DNA of 37,248 nt from Paenibacillus xerothermodurans (GCF_002220865.2 NZ_NHRJ02000014.1:1-37248); one strand, 5' to 3'; positions 8,731 through 16,780 are shown, counted from the stretch's first letter. Notes: generated by a model from the sequence alone, not told the origin. Program-made: numbers and translations.

Positions 8731-9050
8731 GTTAATTCACTGATTCCCTTGGGATACAAGAGTTGTAGACGCTGAAATGCGACAGTTGATTCAGGGTTAA
8801 TGCTTCGGCATCCTTTTTTATTTGCTCCGCTGATGTTCCAGTTTCTATACTTAATGATATAATATGGAAGTTATGTAAGCGGTATGAGCCTCTCTAGCGG
8901 GTCTCGGTTACCTTTTAATTCCCACGCTAAATTTGCTCGCGGCGTGTAACGATGACGATTGGGTATGTAAAAGAAGCAACAACGCAAACCTTAACGTTTG
9001 GATCGCCTTTCCCTAAAAAGCATCAGCAGCATTAATCACTTGCTCTTTCG
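8731..9050. other. Intergenic region after truncated haemoglobin
   Basis: About 320 bases. GG-n3-ATGC-TTCG-GCAT-CC followed by TTTTTT near 8796-8820 is a probable short terminator for the haemoglobin gene. The rest shows no gene that I can support, apart from the VOC fragment that follows at 9051. Confidence 0.45.
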
Positions 9051-9140
9051 GTGACGGATTTAGATAAATCAATACACTTTTACCAGGCCGTATTTGATGC
9101 TACGCAATTAGCGTTTACAATAGGTAGAAAGGTCGTGTGA
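9051..9140 (+). pseudogene. VOC (glyoxalase/bleomycin-resistance-like) superfamily fragment
   Basis: A 29-codon frame beginning VTDLDKSIHFYQAVFDA, the classic first strand-helix of a vicinal-oxygen-chelate protein, then TQLAFTIGRKVV and a stop. Only this N-terminal motif remains, so it is a decayed gene rather than a functional one. It directly precedes the GNAT acetyltransferase. Confidence 0.6.
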
Positions 9141-9146
9141 CATGAG

Positions 9147-9581
9147 ATGTACGAGATACAGGAATTAACTGCACAAGATGAATGGCTTGAAGCCTTCCCA
9201 GTTATGCATGAGTTGCGAACACATTTAGACGAAAATGCTTACCTTGAACTGTTGTATAAGATGGCAGATGAAGGCTACAAAATGTTTGCTCTTTTCAATG
9301 ATACAAACATCTTAGCCGTGACGGGTGTTATCATAAGAACTAATTTCTATGATGGCAGACACGTTTTTGTATATGACCTAGTGACATACCCATCCGAACG
9401 TTCGAAAGGATACGGAGAGCTGCTTCTCACATATATTGAACAGTGGGCAAAAGAACATGGATGTGAAAAACTAGCGTTAGATTCAGGAGTGCAGCGTATT
9501 GATGCACATAGATTCTATGAGAATAGAATGGGCTTTGGCAAGTTTAGTTATGGTTTTAAAAAGATGATCGATATGAAATGA
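9147..9581 (+). CDS. GNAT-family N-acetyltransferase
   Basis: A 144-residue GCN5-related acetyltransferase; the acyl acceptor is not predictable. The acetyl-CoA binding region is seen as VYDLVTYPSERSKGYGELLLTYIEQWAKE (about residues 73-101), with the R/Q-x-x-G-x-G/A loop present as R-S-K-G-Y-G. The C-terminal HRFYENRMGFGKFSYGFKK is the usual beta-bulge end. The ATG at 9147 follows AGAAAGG at a somewhat long distance; an overlapping ATG at 9142 is in another frame. No co-transcribed partner is evident. Confidence 0.85.
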   Translation: MYEIQELTAQDEWLEAFPVMHELRTHLDENAYLELLYKMADEGYKMFALFNDTNILAVTGVIIRTNFYDGRHVFVYDLVTYPSERSKGYGELLLTYIEQWAKEHGCEKLALDSGVQRIDAHRFYENRMGFGKFSYGFKKMIDMK

Positions 9582-9690
9582 GTGCTCAGCCAACGCCATG
9601 ATAATTACTGAGCAGCTCAGCGCCGCAGCGCTGCAGCCGCAGCTGCTCGCATGGCGCGGGCAGCTCGAGGCGCTGCAGGGCCGCCTGCAT

Positions 9691-9713
9691 GTTGTAACTA
9701 CAAAAGTTATAAC
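9691..9713 (+). promoter_or_regulatory. Inverted repeat upstream of the NmrA-like reductase
   Basis: GTTGTAACT at 9691-9699 and AGTTATAAC at 9705-9713 form a 9-bp inverted repeat with one mismatch and a 5-base centre. It lies about 40 bases upstream of the reductase start and is a plausible operator for a redox-responsive regulator (GTAACT-type dyads are common for the HxlR/MarR class). No such regulator is present beside it. Confidence 0.4.
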
Positions 9714-9752
9714 GCTAGGAATTACAACAAGACATATTTGGAGGGACAAAAA

Positions 9753-10625
9753 ATGAAAATGCTAGTAACAGGCGCGACCGGGAAGTTGGGAACGAAAGTT
9801 CTGGAGACGCTGTTGAAATCTGTACCAGCGAGTCATATTGCTGTCAGTGTGCGCAATCCCGAGAAAGCGGAAGGGTTACGCGCACGCGGAGTAGAAGTTC
9901 GCCAAGGAGATTTTGACCGCCCAGAGACATTGGATTCTGCTTTTGCAGGGGTCGATCGCTCACTAATTATTTCTGCGGACGGAGACAACGAAACAAGAAT
10001 TCGTCAGCATACGAATGCAGTAGCTGCTGCAGAGCGCGCGGGAGTTCAATTTATTACATATACCAGCTTAGCCAATGCAAGTGAAAGCAGCATTTTCCTC
10101 GCTCCCGTTCACCGCGCCACGGAACAAGCCATTGTGAAAACGGGCATCCCTTACTCGTTCTTGCGAAACAATTGGTACTTGGAAAACGAGATTGGGAGCA
10201 TTCAAGGCGTAATGGCAGGCGCTCCGTGGGTGACGTCCGCTGGTTCCGGTAAGGTCGGTTGGGCATTGCGGCAAGATTATGCCGAGGCGGCTGCAGCTGT
10301 TTTAGCGGGCGACGGACACGAGAATACCATCTATGAGCTTTCGGGCAAGCCGTTGACACAGGAAGAACTGGCGTTTGCTCTAGGCATGGTACTAGGCAAG
10401 GAAGTCACAGTGCAACAGGTAGATGACGCATCTTATGCGGACATCATGAGAGAAGCAGGCGTACCTGACTTCGTCGTCCCTATTCTTGTGGATATTCAGC
10501 AGGCCATTCGGGAGGGCGCGCTTGAGGTGGAAAGCAACGATTTCGAAAAGCTGCTCGGTCGTCCGGTTACGCCAATCACGGAGGCACTCACTCAAATCGT
10601 TCACGGCATCACTCAAACAAAATAA
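9753..10625 (+). CDS. NmrA/QorB-like NAD(P)-dependent reductase
   Basis: A 290-residue atypical short-chain dehydrogenase of the NmrA-like group, close in pattern to NAD(P)H:quinone oxidoreductase QorB/YtfG. The nucleotide-binding loop is GATGKLG at residues 6-12 after MKMLVT. ITYTSLANASES replaces the classical YxxxK site. PYSFLRNNWYLEN and YELSGKPLTQEELA are typical of the family. The start is the ATG at 9753, with GGAGGGAC eight bases upstream; a longer frame back to 9651 has no ribosome site. It lies 46 bases before a 4-oxalocrotonate tautomerase homologue, so the pair is likely co-transcribed and involved in quinone or reactive-carbonyl detoxification. Confidence 0.85.
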   Translation: MKMLVTGATGKLGTKVLETLLKSVPASHIAVSVRNPEKAEGLRARGVEVRQGDFDRPETLDSAFAGVDRSLIISADGDNETRIRQHTNAVAAAERAGVQFITYTSLANASESSIFLAPVHRATEQAIVKTGIPYSFLRNNWYLENEIGSIQGVMAGAPWVTSAGSGKVGWALRQDYAEAAAAVLAGDGHENTIYELSGKPLTQEELAFALGMVLGKEVTVQQVDDASYADIMREAGVPDFVVPILVDIQQAIREGALEVESNDFEKLLGRPVTPITEALTQIVHGITQTK

Positions 10626-10671
10626 TAAAACCGCCATTCTCAATAAAAAATCATTGAAAGAGGTCGATTTT

Positions 10672-10875
10672 ATGCCGTATGTGAATATTAAAATTACGAA
10701 TGAAGATGTCACTCCGGAAAAAAAGGCTCTGTTAATCAAAGGCGCAACTCAACTGCTGGTTGATATACTGGGAAAAAATCCGGCGACAACGGTGGTCGTC
10801 ATTGATGAAGTCGATACCGACAATTGGGGAATCGGCGGCGAGACGGTGACCGTCCGGAGAAAGCAAGGTAAATAG
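10672..10875 (+). CDS. 4-Oxalocrotonate tautomerase family protein
   Basis: A 67-residue protein of the tautomerase superfamily. These enzymes use an N-terminal proline, exposed after removal of Met, as general base for keto-enol tautomerisation. The N-terminus MPYVNIKIT has that proline. VTPEKKALLIKGATQLLVDILGKNPATTVVVIDEV and NWGIGGETV are the typical helix, strand and active-site end. The ATG at 10672 is preceded by GAAAGAGG. The real substrate is unknown. Its place behind an NmrA-like reductase suggests metabolism of quinones or unsaturated carbonyls. Confidence 0.88.
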   Translation: MPYVNIKITNEDVTPEKKALLIKGATQLLVDILGKNPATTVVVIDEVDTDNWGIGGETVTVRRKQGK

Positions 10876-10928
10876 ATCTGAGAGAAAAGTGACCGACATT
10901 CGACCGCACCTTACGAACTCCACGCAAA

Positions 10929-10955
10929 CAAAAAAGGAGCTGATTTCTCAGCTCC
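10929..10955 (-). terminator. Terminator of the BCCT transporter gene
   Basis: On the minus strand GGAGCTGA, GAAA loop, TCAGCTCC is followed by TTTTTTG. It lies 14 bases beyond the stop codon of the BCCT gene and is a textbook intrinsic terminator. Confidence 0.9.
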
Positions 10956-10968
10956 CCTCACACACATG

Positions 10969-12495
10969 TTATGTGTGACTCTCCAGCAACGATTGCAGCT
11001 TTTTCTGCCGCTCTCTTTCGATTTTCCTGCGTTGTTTGTCCTCCGCACCGAACGCTTTTAACAGCGAAACACACATCAACACCATAATCACCGCAAACGG
11101 CAGGGCTGCGATAATAGAGGCTGTCTGCAGCCCCTGTAATCCGCCGCTCATCAATAACACAACAGCTATCAACGACTGCATGACGCCCCAAGTAATTTTC
11201 ATACGGGCAGTAGGATTTAGCGCACCGTCGGAAGACAGCATACCAAGGACAAATGTCGCCGAATCAGCAGACGTAACAAAAAAAGTGATGATCAACAGCA
11301 AAGCGAGAACACTTATAATCGTTCCCAACGGCAGGTGGCCCAATGTGATAAACAGAGATGTGGTCACATCATTTTTCACAGCGTCGGCGACAGGGAACTT
11401 ATCAAACAGCTCGAACTTTAGTGCCGTACCGCCAAACACCGAAAACCAGACAAAACTGAGAGCACTTGGAACTAACAAGACGCCGAAAATAAACTCACGA
11501 ACGGTCCTCCCTTTGGACACTCTGGCGATGAATGTACCGACAAATGGCGCCCACGCAATCCACCAAGCCCAATAAAATAAAGTCCAGCTGCCGATCCATT
11601 CACTGTCGGAGAGAGGGGCCAACCGCAAACTCATCTGCGTAATATTTTGCAAGTACCCGCCTAGCGTCGTGGTCAACGTATCGAGGATAAAAGAGGTGGG
11701 ACCAACCAACAGAACAAACAACATCAGCAGAAAAGCTAAAGTTAAATTCGTGTTGCTTAATATTTTGATGCCTTTGTCGAGCCCGCTTGTAGCCGACACC
11801 AAATACAATACAGTGAGCACACAGACGATGCCGATTTGGAACGCAACCGTATTGGTGGTGCCGAACACATAGTTTAAACCGCCGCTTATTTGCACGGTAC
11901 CGAACCCCAAAGATGTTGCTACGCCGAACGCCGTGGCAATGATCGCCAGGACATCGATTAGTTTTCCGATGGGGCCGTGGGCTTTATCGCCAAGCAATGG
12001 GACGAAAGCGGCGCTTATCAACCCTTTGTAGCCCTTACGAAATTGAAAGTATGCCAGCGCTAAGGCAATGATGGTGTAGATCGCCCAAGGGTGCAGCCCC
12101 CAGTGGAAAAACGAGTACCGTAGGGCAAGCCGACCGGCCTCCGTACTCGCTGGAGCCGCTCCTTCCGGTGGCGCCGTGTAGTGGGACAACGGTTCTCCTA
12201 CGCCCCAAAACACAAGCCCTATTCCCATTCCTGCACTGAACAACATAGCGAACCAGGTTAAGGTCGAATATTCCGGCTTATCCTCATCTCGGCCAAGCTT
12301 TATCTTGCCGAAACGGCTGAAAGCCAGGTATAAGGCAAACAGCAGGAAACCGAATGTCGCCATCAAGTAGAACCAACCAAATGTATCAATTGAAAAACCG
12401 AACAGCGTGTCGGTGACAGCTGCTAAGTGCTCAGGGGCGATCATCCCCCACATGACAAACAGCACGATTATCGTTATAGAAATAGCAAAAACCAT
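10969..12495 (-). CDS. BCCT-family compatible-solute transporter (OpuD/BetP-like)
   Basis: A 508-residue secondary transporter expected to import betaine-type osmolytes (glycine betaine, possibly ectoine) with Na+ or H+. Signature regions: FSAGMGIGLVFWGVGEPLSHY (substrate/Na+ helix, glycine-rich), FFHWGLHPWAIY, and the BCCT motif WAWWIAWAPFVGTFIARVSKGRT. TSADSATFVLG follows near the end. About twelve membrane segments are evident, with a charged C-terminal tail (EDKQRRKIERERQKKLQ) of the kind that senses osmotic state in BetP. The ATG at 12495 has GAGGTGA at a good distance. It is divergent from a GbsR-family regulator. The substrate cannot be fixed from sequence alone. Confidence 0.92.
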   Translation of the reverse strand: MVFAISITIIVLFVMWGMIAPEHLAAVTDTLFGFSIDTFGWFYLMATFGFLLFALYLAFSRFGKIKLGRDEDKPEYSTLTWFAMLFSAGMGIGLVFWGVGEPLSHYTAPPEGAAPASTEAGRLALRYSFFHWGLHPWAIYTIIALALAYFQFRKGYKGLISAAFVPLLGDKAHGPIGKLIDVLAIIATAFGVATSLGFGTVQISGGLNYVFGTTNTVAFQIGIVCVLTVLYLVSATSGLDKGIKILSNTNLTLAFLLMLFVLLVGPTSFILDTLTTTLGGYLQNITQMSLRLAPLSDSEWIGSWTLFYWAWWIAWAPFVGTFIARVSKGRTVREFIFGVLLVPSALSFVWFSVFGGTALKFELFDKFPVADAVKNDVTTSLFITLGHLPLGTIISVLALLLIITFFVTSADSATFVLGMLSSDGALNPTARMKITWGVMQSLIAVVLLMSGGLQGLQTASIIAALPFAVIMVLMCVSLLKAFGAEDKQRRKIERERQKKLQSLLESHT

Positions 12496-12646
12496 TCTCA
12501 GTCACCTCGTAGAAATTTTTTTAAACGCCCGATGCGCCTCCCTGTCGTTGGAATAATTCACTATGCTTTAGTTTAGAGAAAAAGCGTGGAGGAAGTCAAT
12601 AAAAAATTTCGTTTAATCTTTTTGTACAGAATAAACTGAATGAATT

Positions 12647-12659
12647 GAACATTTTGTTC
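12647..12659 (+). promoter_or_regulatory. GAACA-TTT-TGTTC dyad between BCCT and GbsR-family genes
   Basis: A perfect 5-bp inverted repeat (TTGAACA TTT TGTTCTT in context) sits in the divergent region, 88 bases before the regulator start. It is a candidate operator for the GbsR-family repressor; no binding consensus was checked. Confidence 0.4.
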
Positions 12660-12746
12660 TTTACTTGGTGCGCTTAATTTCATACAATTAGCCTATGTTT
12701 AATGTCGATACCTGACATTCGGATTGAACAAGTGGAGGACGGTGCA

Positions 12747-13316
12747 ATGGGAATGGGCCTGGAGGGGCTAACAAGTGAGCAGAAATCCGTAATAGAGAAG
12801 GCCCGCAAACGGGTTGTCGAATCGATCGGCAAAAATATGGACTTATATGGCGTCAATCATACGACGGGGCATCTGTACGGTTCGTTGTTCTTTCAAAATC
12901 AACCAATCACGCTGGACGACATGGTGGAGGATATGGGCATGAGTAAAGCCAGTATGAGCACAAGCGTCCGTACATTGGTGGATCTGAATATGATTAACAA
13001 GGTATGGGAGCGAGGATTCCGCAAAGACCTATACCAGGCGGAGGCCGACTGGTTCCAGACATTCACTGATTTTTTCGCGATCAAGTGGCGAAAAGCGATG
13101 GAAATAAATCTTCAGGCGCTCCGCAAATCATTATCTGAACTCAAACGGCTCGCAGCAAATCACGCACAGGATGAACGGTTGCACCAGGTACTCAGCGCTG
13201 ACATTGAAAAGCTTGAAATGGCGGTCGGATATTACTTATGGTTGGGGACACTGATCGACAAGCTGGAATCGGGAGAGATTTATGAGTTCGTGCCTAAGGA
13301 AAGGGCAGACAATTGA
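12747..13316 (+). CDS. GbsR-family transcriptional repressor (OpcR/GbsR-like)
   Basis: A 189-residue MarR-like winged-helix protein of the GbsR family. In Bacillus these repressors control choline/glycine-betaine synthesis (GbsR) or choline import (OpcR) and respond to choline. Features: YGVNHTTGHLYGSLFFQNQPITLDDMVEDMGMSKASMSTSVRTLVDLNMINKVWERGFRKDLY, the typical HTH block (about residues 34-97), then a helical dimerisation part. The ATG at 12747 has GGAGG at correct spacing and gives the usual MGMGLEGLT start; the longer frame from 12702 lacks a ribosome site. It is divergent from the BCCT transporter, its likely target. Confidence 0.85.
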   Translation: MGMGLEGLTSEQKSVIEKARKRVVESIGKNMDLYGVNHTTGHLYGSLFFQNQPITLDDMVEDMGMSKASMSTSVRTLVDLNMINKVWERGFRKDLYQAEADWFQTFTDFFAIKWRKAMEINLQALRKSLSELKRLAANHAQDERLHQVLSADIEKLEMAVGYYLWLGTLIDKLESGEIYEFVPKERADN

Positions 13317-13352
13317 AAGGCACAATCAGAGTCGAAACATAGCGATGTTGCA

Positions 13353-13381
13353 GGAGCCTGACAGTCGGGTTCCTTTTTCTT
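13353..13381 (+). terminator. Terminator of the GbsR-family gene
   Basis: GGAGCC and GGGTTCC form a stem (with one G-U pair) closed by a short GACAGTC-containing loop, followed by TTTTTC, starting about 36 bases after the stop codon. Confidence 0.7.
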
Positions 13382-13679
13382 GTGCTCTATAATCCAGCGT
13401 TTCTCACGTCCAAGATATGGGTATTCTCCATTAACGGCTCGGTTTTTGTTTGATGTCGTTTTGTCTTTTTGCGAAAATTCCAGTTTACCCTGACAATAAA
13501 AGGGAGTAATCTAAACATTGAGCTTATCGAGAAAGTGCCTGAAAAAAATCGAATAGCGGGCAGAGGAAACCCCCGCCGTCGAATGATTTCCGCCATTGCA
13601 TTCGGCACGTTCTCGACTCTGGCACATTGGACATTTGCTTCACCCATTCATTTTACAAATACAAGGAGTCAGAACATAC
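13382..13679. other. Intergenic region upstream of the BusR-like gene
   Basis: About 300 bases between the terminator and the BusR-like start. Overlapping frames exist on both strands (13387-13647 minus, 13469-13717 plus), but neither has a ribosome site, family resemblance or sensible start. I treat the stretch as noncoding, probably carrying the promoter of the next gene. Confidence 0.4.
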
Positions 13680-14306
13680 ATGCAGGAGATAGTTGGCTAC
13701 AAATCCATAGCACTTGATATCGCCCATAGAATTGTGAGCGGTGAATTTCCCGTGCAAAGTAAAATTTCGGGACGGACACTGTTGGCAAGTCATTACAATG
13801 TCTCTCCAGAAACGATACGCAAAGCAATCGGCTTGCTGAAAGACGAGGACATAGTTTCCGTCTCACAAGGAAAAGAAATTATGGTTATTTCCGACCACAA
13901 TGCGTATGAATATATCACCCGTAACAATTACCTAAAGTCCGTGTACTCACTGAAACAGGATTTAGAGCAACTTCTGGCGCAAAAAAAGGAAATCGACCAC
14001 AAGTTTGAAGCCCTGCTATCGGAGATCACCACCACCTCAGACCGGCTGAAGAATTTAAAGCCGTACCATCCTGTAGAAATCACGGTCAGTGAACATTCGC
14101 ATGCCGTTGGCAAAACCATAGCTGATCTGCAGTTTTGGCAAAACACAGGAGCCACAATTTTAGCGTTACGCAGGGGCACACAAGTTTCCATTTCACCGGG
14201 ACCCCATGTTATTCTGGGCGCGAATGATGTGATTGTAGTGGTTGGGGACGGGCACGTGCAGGAGAAAACAGAGCATTTCATCAACCGGTTCCAGCCGGAA
14301 GAATGA
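13680..14306 (+). CDS. BusR-like regulator: GntR-type HTH, coiled coil and RCK_C domain
   Basis: A 208-residue regulator. Residues 1-75 form a GntR-type winged helix (GYKSIALDIAHRIVSGEF, then RTLLASHYNVSPETIRKAIGLLKDEDIV). Residues about 88-130 are a likely coiled coil (LKSVYSLKQDLEQLLAQKKEI). Residues about 133-205 are a TrkA-C/RCK_C domain (VGKTIADLQFWQNTGATILALRRG and PGPHVILGANDVIVVVGD). This order and length match BusR, which in Lactococcus and Streptococcus binds c-di-AMP through RCK_C and represses the BusAB betaine importer. Start ATG 13680 behind AAGGAG. It is the last gene before ehuBCDA-ectABCD and points the same way, so control of that operon is the natural inference. c-di-AMP binding is not proven by sequence. 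Confidence 0.8.
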   Translation: MQEIVGYKSIALDIAHRIVSGEFPVQSKISGRTLLASHYNVSPETIRKAIGLLKDEDIVSVSQGKEIMVISDHNAYEYITRNNYLKSVYSLKQDLEQLLAQKKEIDHKFEALLSEITTTSDRLKNLKPYHPVEITVSEHSHAVGKTIADLQFWQNTGATILALRRGTQVSISPGPHVILGANDVIVVVGDGHVQEKTEHFINRFQPEE

Positions 14307-14323
14307 ACTGAAAGATGCATAAG

Positions 14324-14371
14324 AAAAAGGGACTATCAGAGGGTGTTTAACCCGGCGGTGGTCCCTTTTTT
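14324..14371 (+). terminator. Terminator between BusR-like gene and ehu-ect operon
   Basis: AAAAAGGGAC at 14324-14333 is complementary to GTCCCTTTTT at 14361-14370. The stem is 10 bp with a T-run, so the regulator and the downstream operon are separate transcripts. Confidence 0.85.
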
Positions 14372-14428
14372 CATGCTTACAACAAGATTAACCATCTTTT
14401 TACAAACAACTTAATTCAATTTTAAGGG

Positions 14429-14465
14429 TTGTTAGTTCACAGTTTGTTTGTTATAGTATGAACTA
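14429..14465 (+). promoter_or_regulatory. Promoter and candidate operator of the ehuBCDA-ectABCD operon
   Basis: TTGTTA at 14429-14434, 17 bases, TATAGT at 14452-14457, with an extended -10 TG at 14449-14450: a good sigma-A promoter. A perfect 7-bp inverted repeat, TAGTTCA at 14433-14439 and TGAACTA at 14459-14465, brackets the core with a 19-base spacer; its arms overlap the -35 edge and the start point. This widely spaced arrangement is a plausible binding site for the BusR-like tetramer. Confidence 0.65.
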
Positions 14466-14546
14466 CCCCATCGGTCGCTTGGGAATCATTGCCGAGCGGC
14501 CAACGCGTACCATCCAAAAATCGATCAGGGAGGGTTGTTTGGCCGC

Positions 14547-15458
14547 ATGAAAAAAAATGTAGTTGTGATGCTGTTCCTGGCTGTGCTTCTGATCGTGGCC
14601 GGCTGTGGCAAACCCGATGAAGCGGGTTCGGCAGGCGGCGATTCGTCAGGCGCGGCTGCTGGAGCTGGAGCAAGTGAAACGTTGGCCGAAGCCAAAGAGA
14701 AAGGATCTATCACGGTCGGCTTCGCCAATGAGAAACCGTATGCCTACAAGACAGAAGATGGGACCGTCACCGGTGAAGCCGTTGAAATTGCCAGAGTGAT
14801 ATTAAAAAATCTCGGCATCAATGAAATGAAGGCAGAGCTAACCGAATTTGGATCACTGATTGGCGGGCTGCAAGCAAAACGATTCGATATGATCACCGCA
14901 GGTATGTTCGTCAATCCCAAGCGATGTGAAGCCGTTCTGTTCGCTGATCCAGAGTACAGCATCGGAGAAGCGCTCGCGGTGAAGCAAGGCAATTCTCTGC
15001 AGCTGAAGAGCTACAAGGATATCGCGTCGAACAAAGAAGCAAAAGTGGCGGTGATGACGGGCGCCATTGAAATCGGTTACTTGGAAGGTTCCGGGGTGCC
15101 TAAAGACCGTATTGTGCAGGTACCCGATCAAGCATCGGCAATCAATGCTCTCCAAGCGGGCAGAGTGCAGGCGATCACTATGACGGGCCCATCGCTGCAG
15201 GCGATGCTGGACTCTGCCGAAGACAGCAGCATTGAACGGGTAGCTGATTTTGAACAGCCCGTGATCGATGGCAAAAGTGTAAAAGGATACGGTGCCACCG
15301 CGTTCCGCCAAGCCGACACCGAGTTCCAGCAGGCGTATAACGCCGAGTTGAAGAAAATGAAAGAGTCGGGCGAGCTGCTCACTATTTTGAAAAAATTCGG
15401 CTTCACTGAACAGGAACTCCCTGGGGACATGACTGCCGAGCAGCTGTGTCAGCCATAG
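14547..15458 (+). CDS. ehuB: Ectoine/hydroxyectoine ABC transporter, substrate-binding lipoprotein
   Basis: A 303-residue extracellular solute-binding protein of family 3, anchored as a lipoprotein (lipobox LIVAGC, Cys20) and followed by a Gly/Ala/Ser linker. EhuB captures ectoine and 5-hydroxyectoine. Family-typical parts: GFANEKPYAY, TGEAVEIARVILKNLGI, LTEFGSLIGGLQAKRFDMITAGMF and NPKRCE. The PGDMTAEQLC end is characteristic. The ATG at 14547 is chosen over an in-frame TTG at 14535 because the GGGAGGG site abuts the TTG. It is the first gene of the operon, one base before ehuC. The linkage to ectABCD strengthens the ectoine assignment. Confidence 0.88.
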   Translation: MKKNVVVMLFLAVLLIVAGCGKPDEAGSAGGDSSGAAAGAGASETLAEAKEKGSITVGFANEKPYAYKTEDGTVTGEAVEIARVILKNLGINEMKAELTEFGSLIGGLQAKRFDMITAGMFVNPKRCEAVLFADPEYSIGEALAVKQGNSLQLKSYKDIASNKEAKVAVMTGAIEIGYLEGSGVPKDRIVQVPDQASAINALQAGRVQAITMTGPSLQAMLDSAEDSSIERVADFEQPVIDGKSVKGYGATAFRQADTEFQQAYNAELKKMKESGELLTILKKFGFTEQELPGDMTAEQLCQP

Positions 15459-15459
15459 C

Positions 15460-16113
15460 ATGCCGATTTCATGGATTGATTTTCTTCCAGCGCTGCTTGA
15501 GGGAGTGGAAATTACGCTGCAGGTGGCTGTGTTTTCTTCCGTATTGGCGTTGGCGATAGCAGTTGTCGTTGGTTTACTCAAGTTATCCAAAAAGTGGTGG
15601 GTACGTGCGTTAACTGGGGTGTATGTAGAGATATTTCGGGGAACCTCGCTGCTGGTACAGCTCTTTTGGCTATATTTTGTGCTTCCTTTCATCGGGATTG
15701 AATTACCAAAATTAGCGGCAGCCATATTGGCGGTAGGGCTTAACTTTGGAGCGTATGGCTCAGAGATCGTGCGCAGCTCAATCCGCGCCATCCCCAAGGG
15801 TCAGTGGGAAGCGGCGATAGCTCTTAATATGAGACCATGGCAAAGGATGATTCACATCATTTTTCCCCAAGCTTTTGTCAGGATGCTGCCACCGTTTGGT
15901 AATTTATTCATTGAACTCGTGAAATCGACATCGCTGGTGTACTTTATTACGATGGCTGATTTAACGTATCAAGCAATGGTATTACGCAGTAACTACATCT
16001 CCTGGACATCGGAGATATTCGGGCTCCTGCTTATTATATACTTTATCATTTCCGCTCTTGTTGCTTTTGGCGTGCGCATGCTGGAACGGAAATTGACGGC
16101 AGGGAGGATGTAG
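15460..16113 (+). CDS. ehuC: Ectoine/hydroxyectoine ABC transporter permease
   Basis: A 217-residue membrane permease of the polar-amino-acid (HisMQ) type, pairing with EhuD to form the ectoine channel. The N-terminal membrane segment is LLEGVEITLQVAVFSSVLALAIAVVVGLL. The family sequence EIFRGTSLLVQLFWLYFVLP follows. The EAA-like cytoplasmic loop that contacts the ATPase is AIPKGQWEAAIALNMRPWQRMIHIIFPQA. Five membrane helices are likely. The ATG follows the ehuB stop by one base, so translation is coupled. Confidence 0.9.
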   Translation: MPISWIDFLPALLEGVEITLQVAVFSSVLALAIAVVVGLLKLSKKWWVRALTGVYVEIFRGTSLLVQLFWLYFVLPFIGIELPKLAAAILAVGLNFGAYGSEIVRSSIRAIPKGQWEAAIALNMRPWQRMIHIIFPQAFVRMLPPFGNLFIELVKSTSLVYFITMADLTYQAMVLRSNYISWTSEIFGLLLIIYFIISALVAFGVRMLERKLTAGRM

Positions 16114-16117
16114 TCTC

Positions 16118-16780
16118 ATGTGGGATTGGGAATATGTGATTGAAATTTTACCTGAGCTTCTGGCAGCTCTGAAAATGACGGTGACGGCTACCATTTGCGG
16201 GTTTGTTGTGGCATGTGCGGGCGGTTTGTTTTTCGCCGGCGCAGCGCGATCCGGCTGGAAGGTGTTGTCCCTGTCGGCTAAAGGCGTGATTGCATTCATT
16301 CGCAATACTCCTTTGTTGGTGCAGGTGTTCTTCTTGTACTACAGCCTGCCCGTAGTAACCGGTGTATCACTGACCGCTTTTCAGGCGGGAATCATCGGAC
16401 TTGGCCTGCATTACAGCACGTATTTGTCCGAAGTATACCGGTCGGGAATCGAGGCGGTCCCGAAAGGGCAGTGGGAGGCGGCGCTGGCGCTGAATTTCTC
16501 CAAAGTAAAGACATGGACGAATATCATTCTGCCTCAGGCGATACCGCCGATTATTCCGGTATTGGGAAATTACCTGTTGGTTATGTTTAAGGAGACTCCC
16601 GTGTTATCGGCGATCACGTTGGTCGAACTGATGTTGACAGCTAAAAATATCGTAGCCGATTCATACCGCGTTTTCGAACCTTACACCCTGGTCGGTATAT
16701 TATTTTTGGCTATCAGTTATCCGGCATCCTTACTCATACAACGACTTGAAAAACGCATGCAGCTCCCTGCAGGTAGATGA
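16118..16780 (+). CDS. ehuD: Ectoine/hydroxyectoine ABC transporter permease
   Basis: A 220-residue second permease of the same family. It shows FIRNTPLLVQVFFLYYSLP, the common start of the conserved block, and the EAA-like loop AVPKGQWEAALALNFSKVKTWTNIILPQA. The segment MFKETPVLSAITLVELMLTAKN is typical of EhuD. About five membrane helices are expected. It starts four bases after ehuC (ATG, GGGAGG upstream within ehuC). It is thought to form a heterodimer with EhuC. Confidence 0.9.
   Translation: MWDWEYVIEILPELLAALKMTVTATICGFVVACAGGLFFAGAARSGWKVLSLSAKGVIAFIRNTPLLVQVFFLYYSLPVVTGVSLTAFQAGIIGLGLHYSTYLSEVYRSGIEAVPKGQWEAALALNFSKVKTWTNIILPQAIPPIIPVLGNYLLVMFKETPVLSAITLVELMLTAKNIVADSYRVFEPYTLVGILFLAISYPASLLIQRLEKRMQLPAGR

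Noticed and set aside
13387-13717. Overlapping frames on both strands upstream of the BusR-like gene
   Set aside because: No start signals or recognisable sequence; the plus frame overlaps the real start of the regulator.
14853-15797. 314-codon minus-strand frame across ehuB and ehuC
   Set aside because: It lies antisense to two genes with clear family motifs; the length comes from codon bias of the plus-strand genes.
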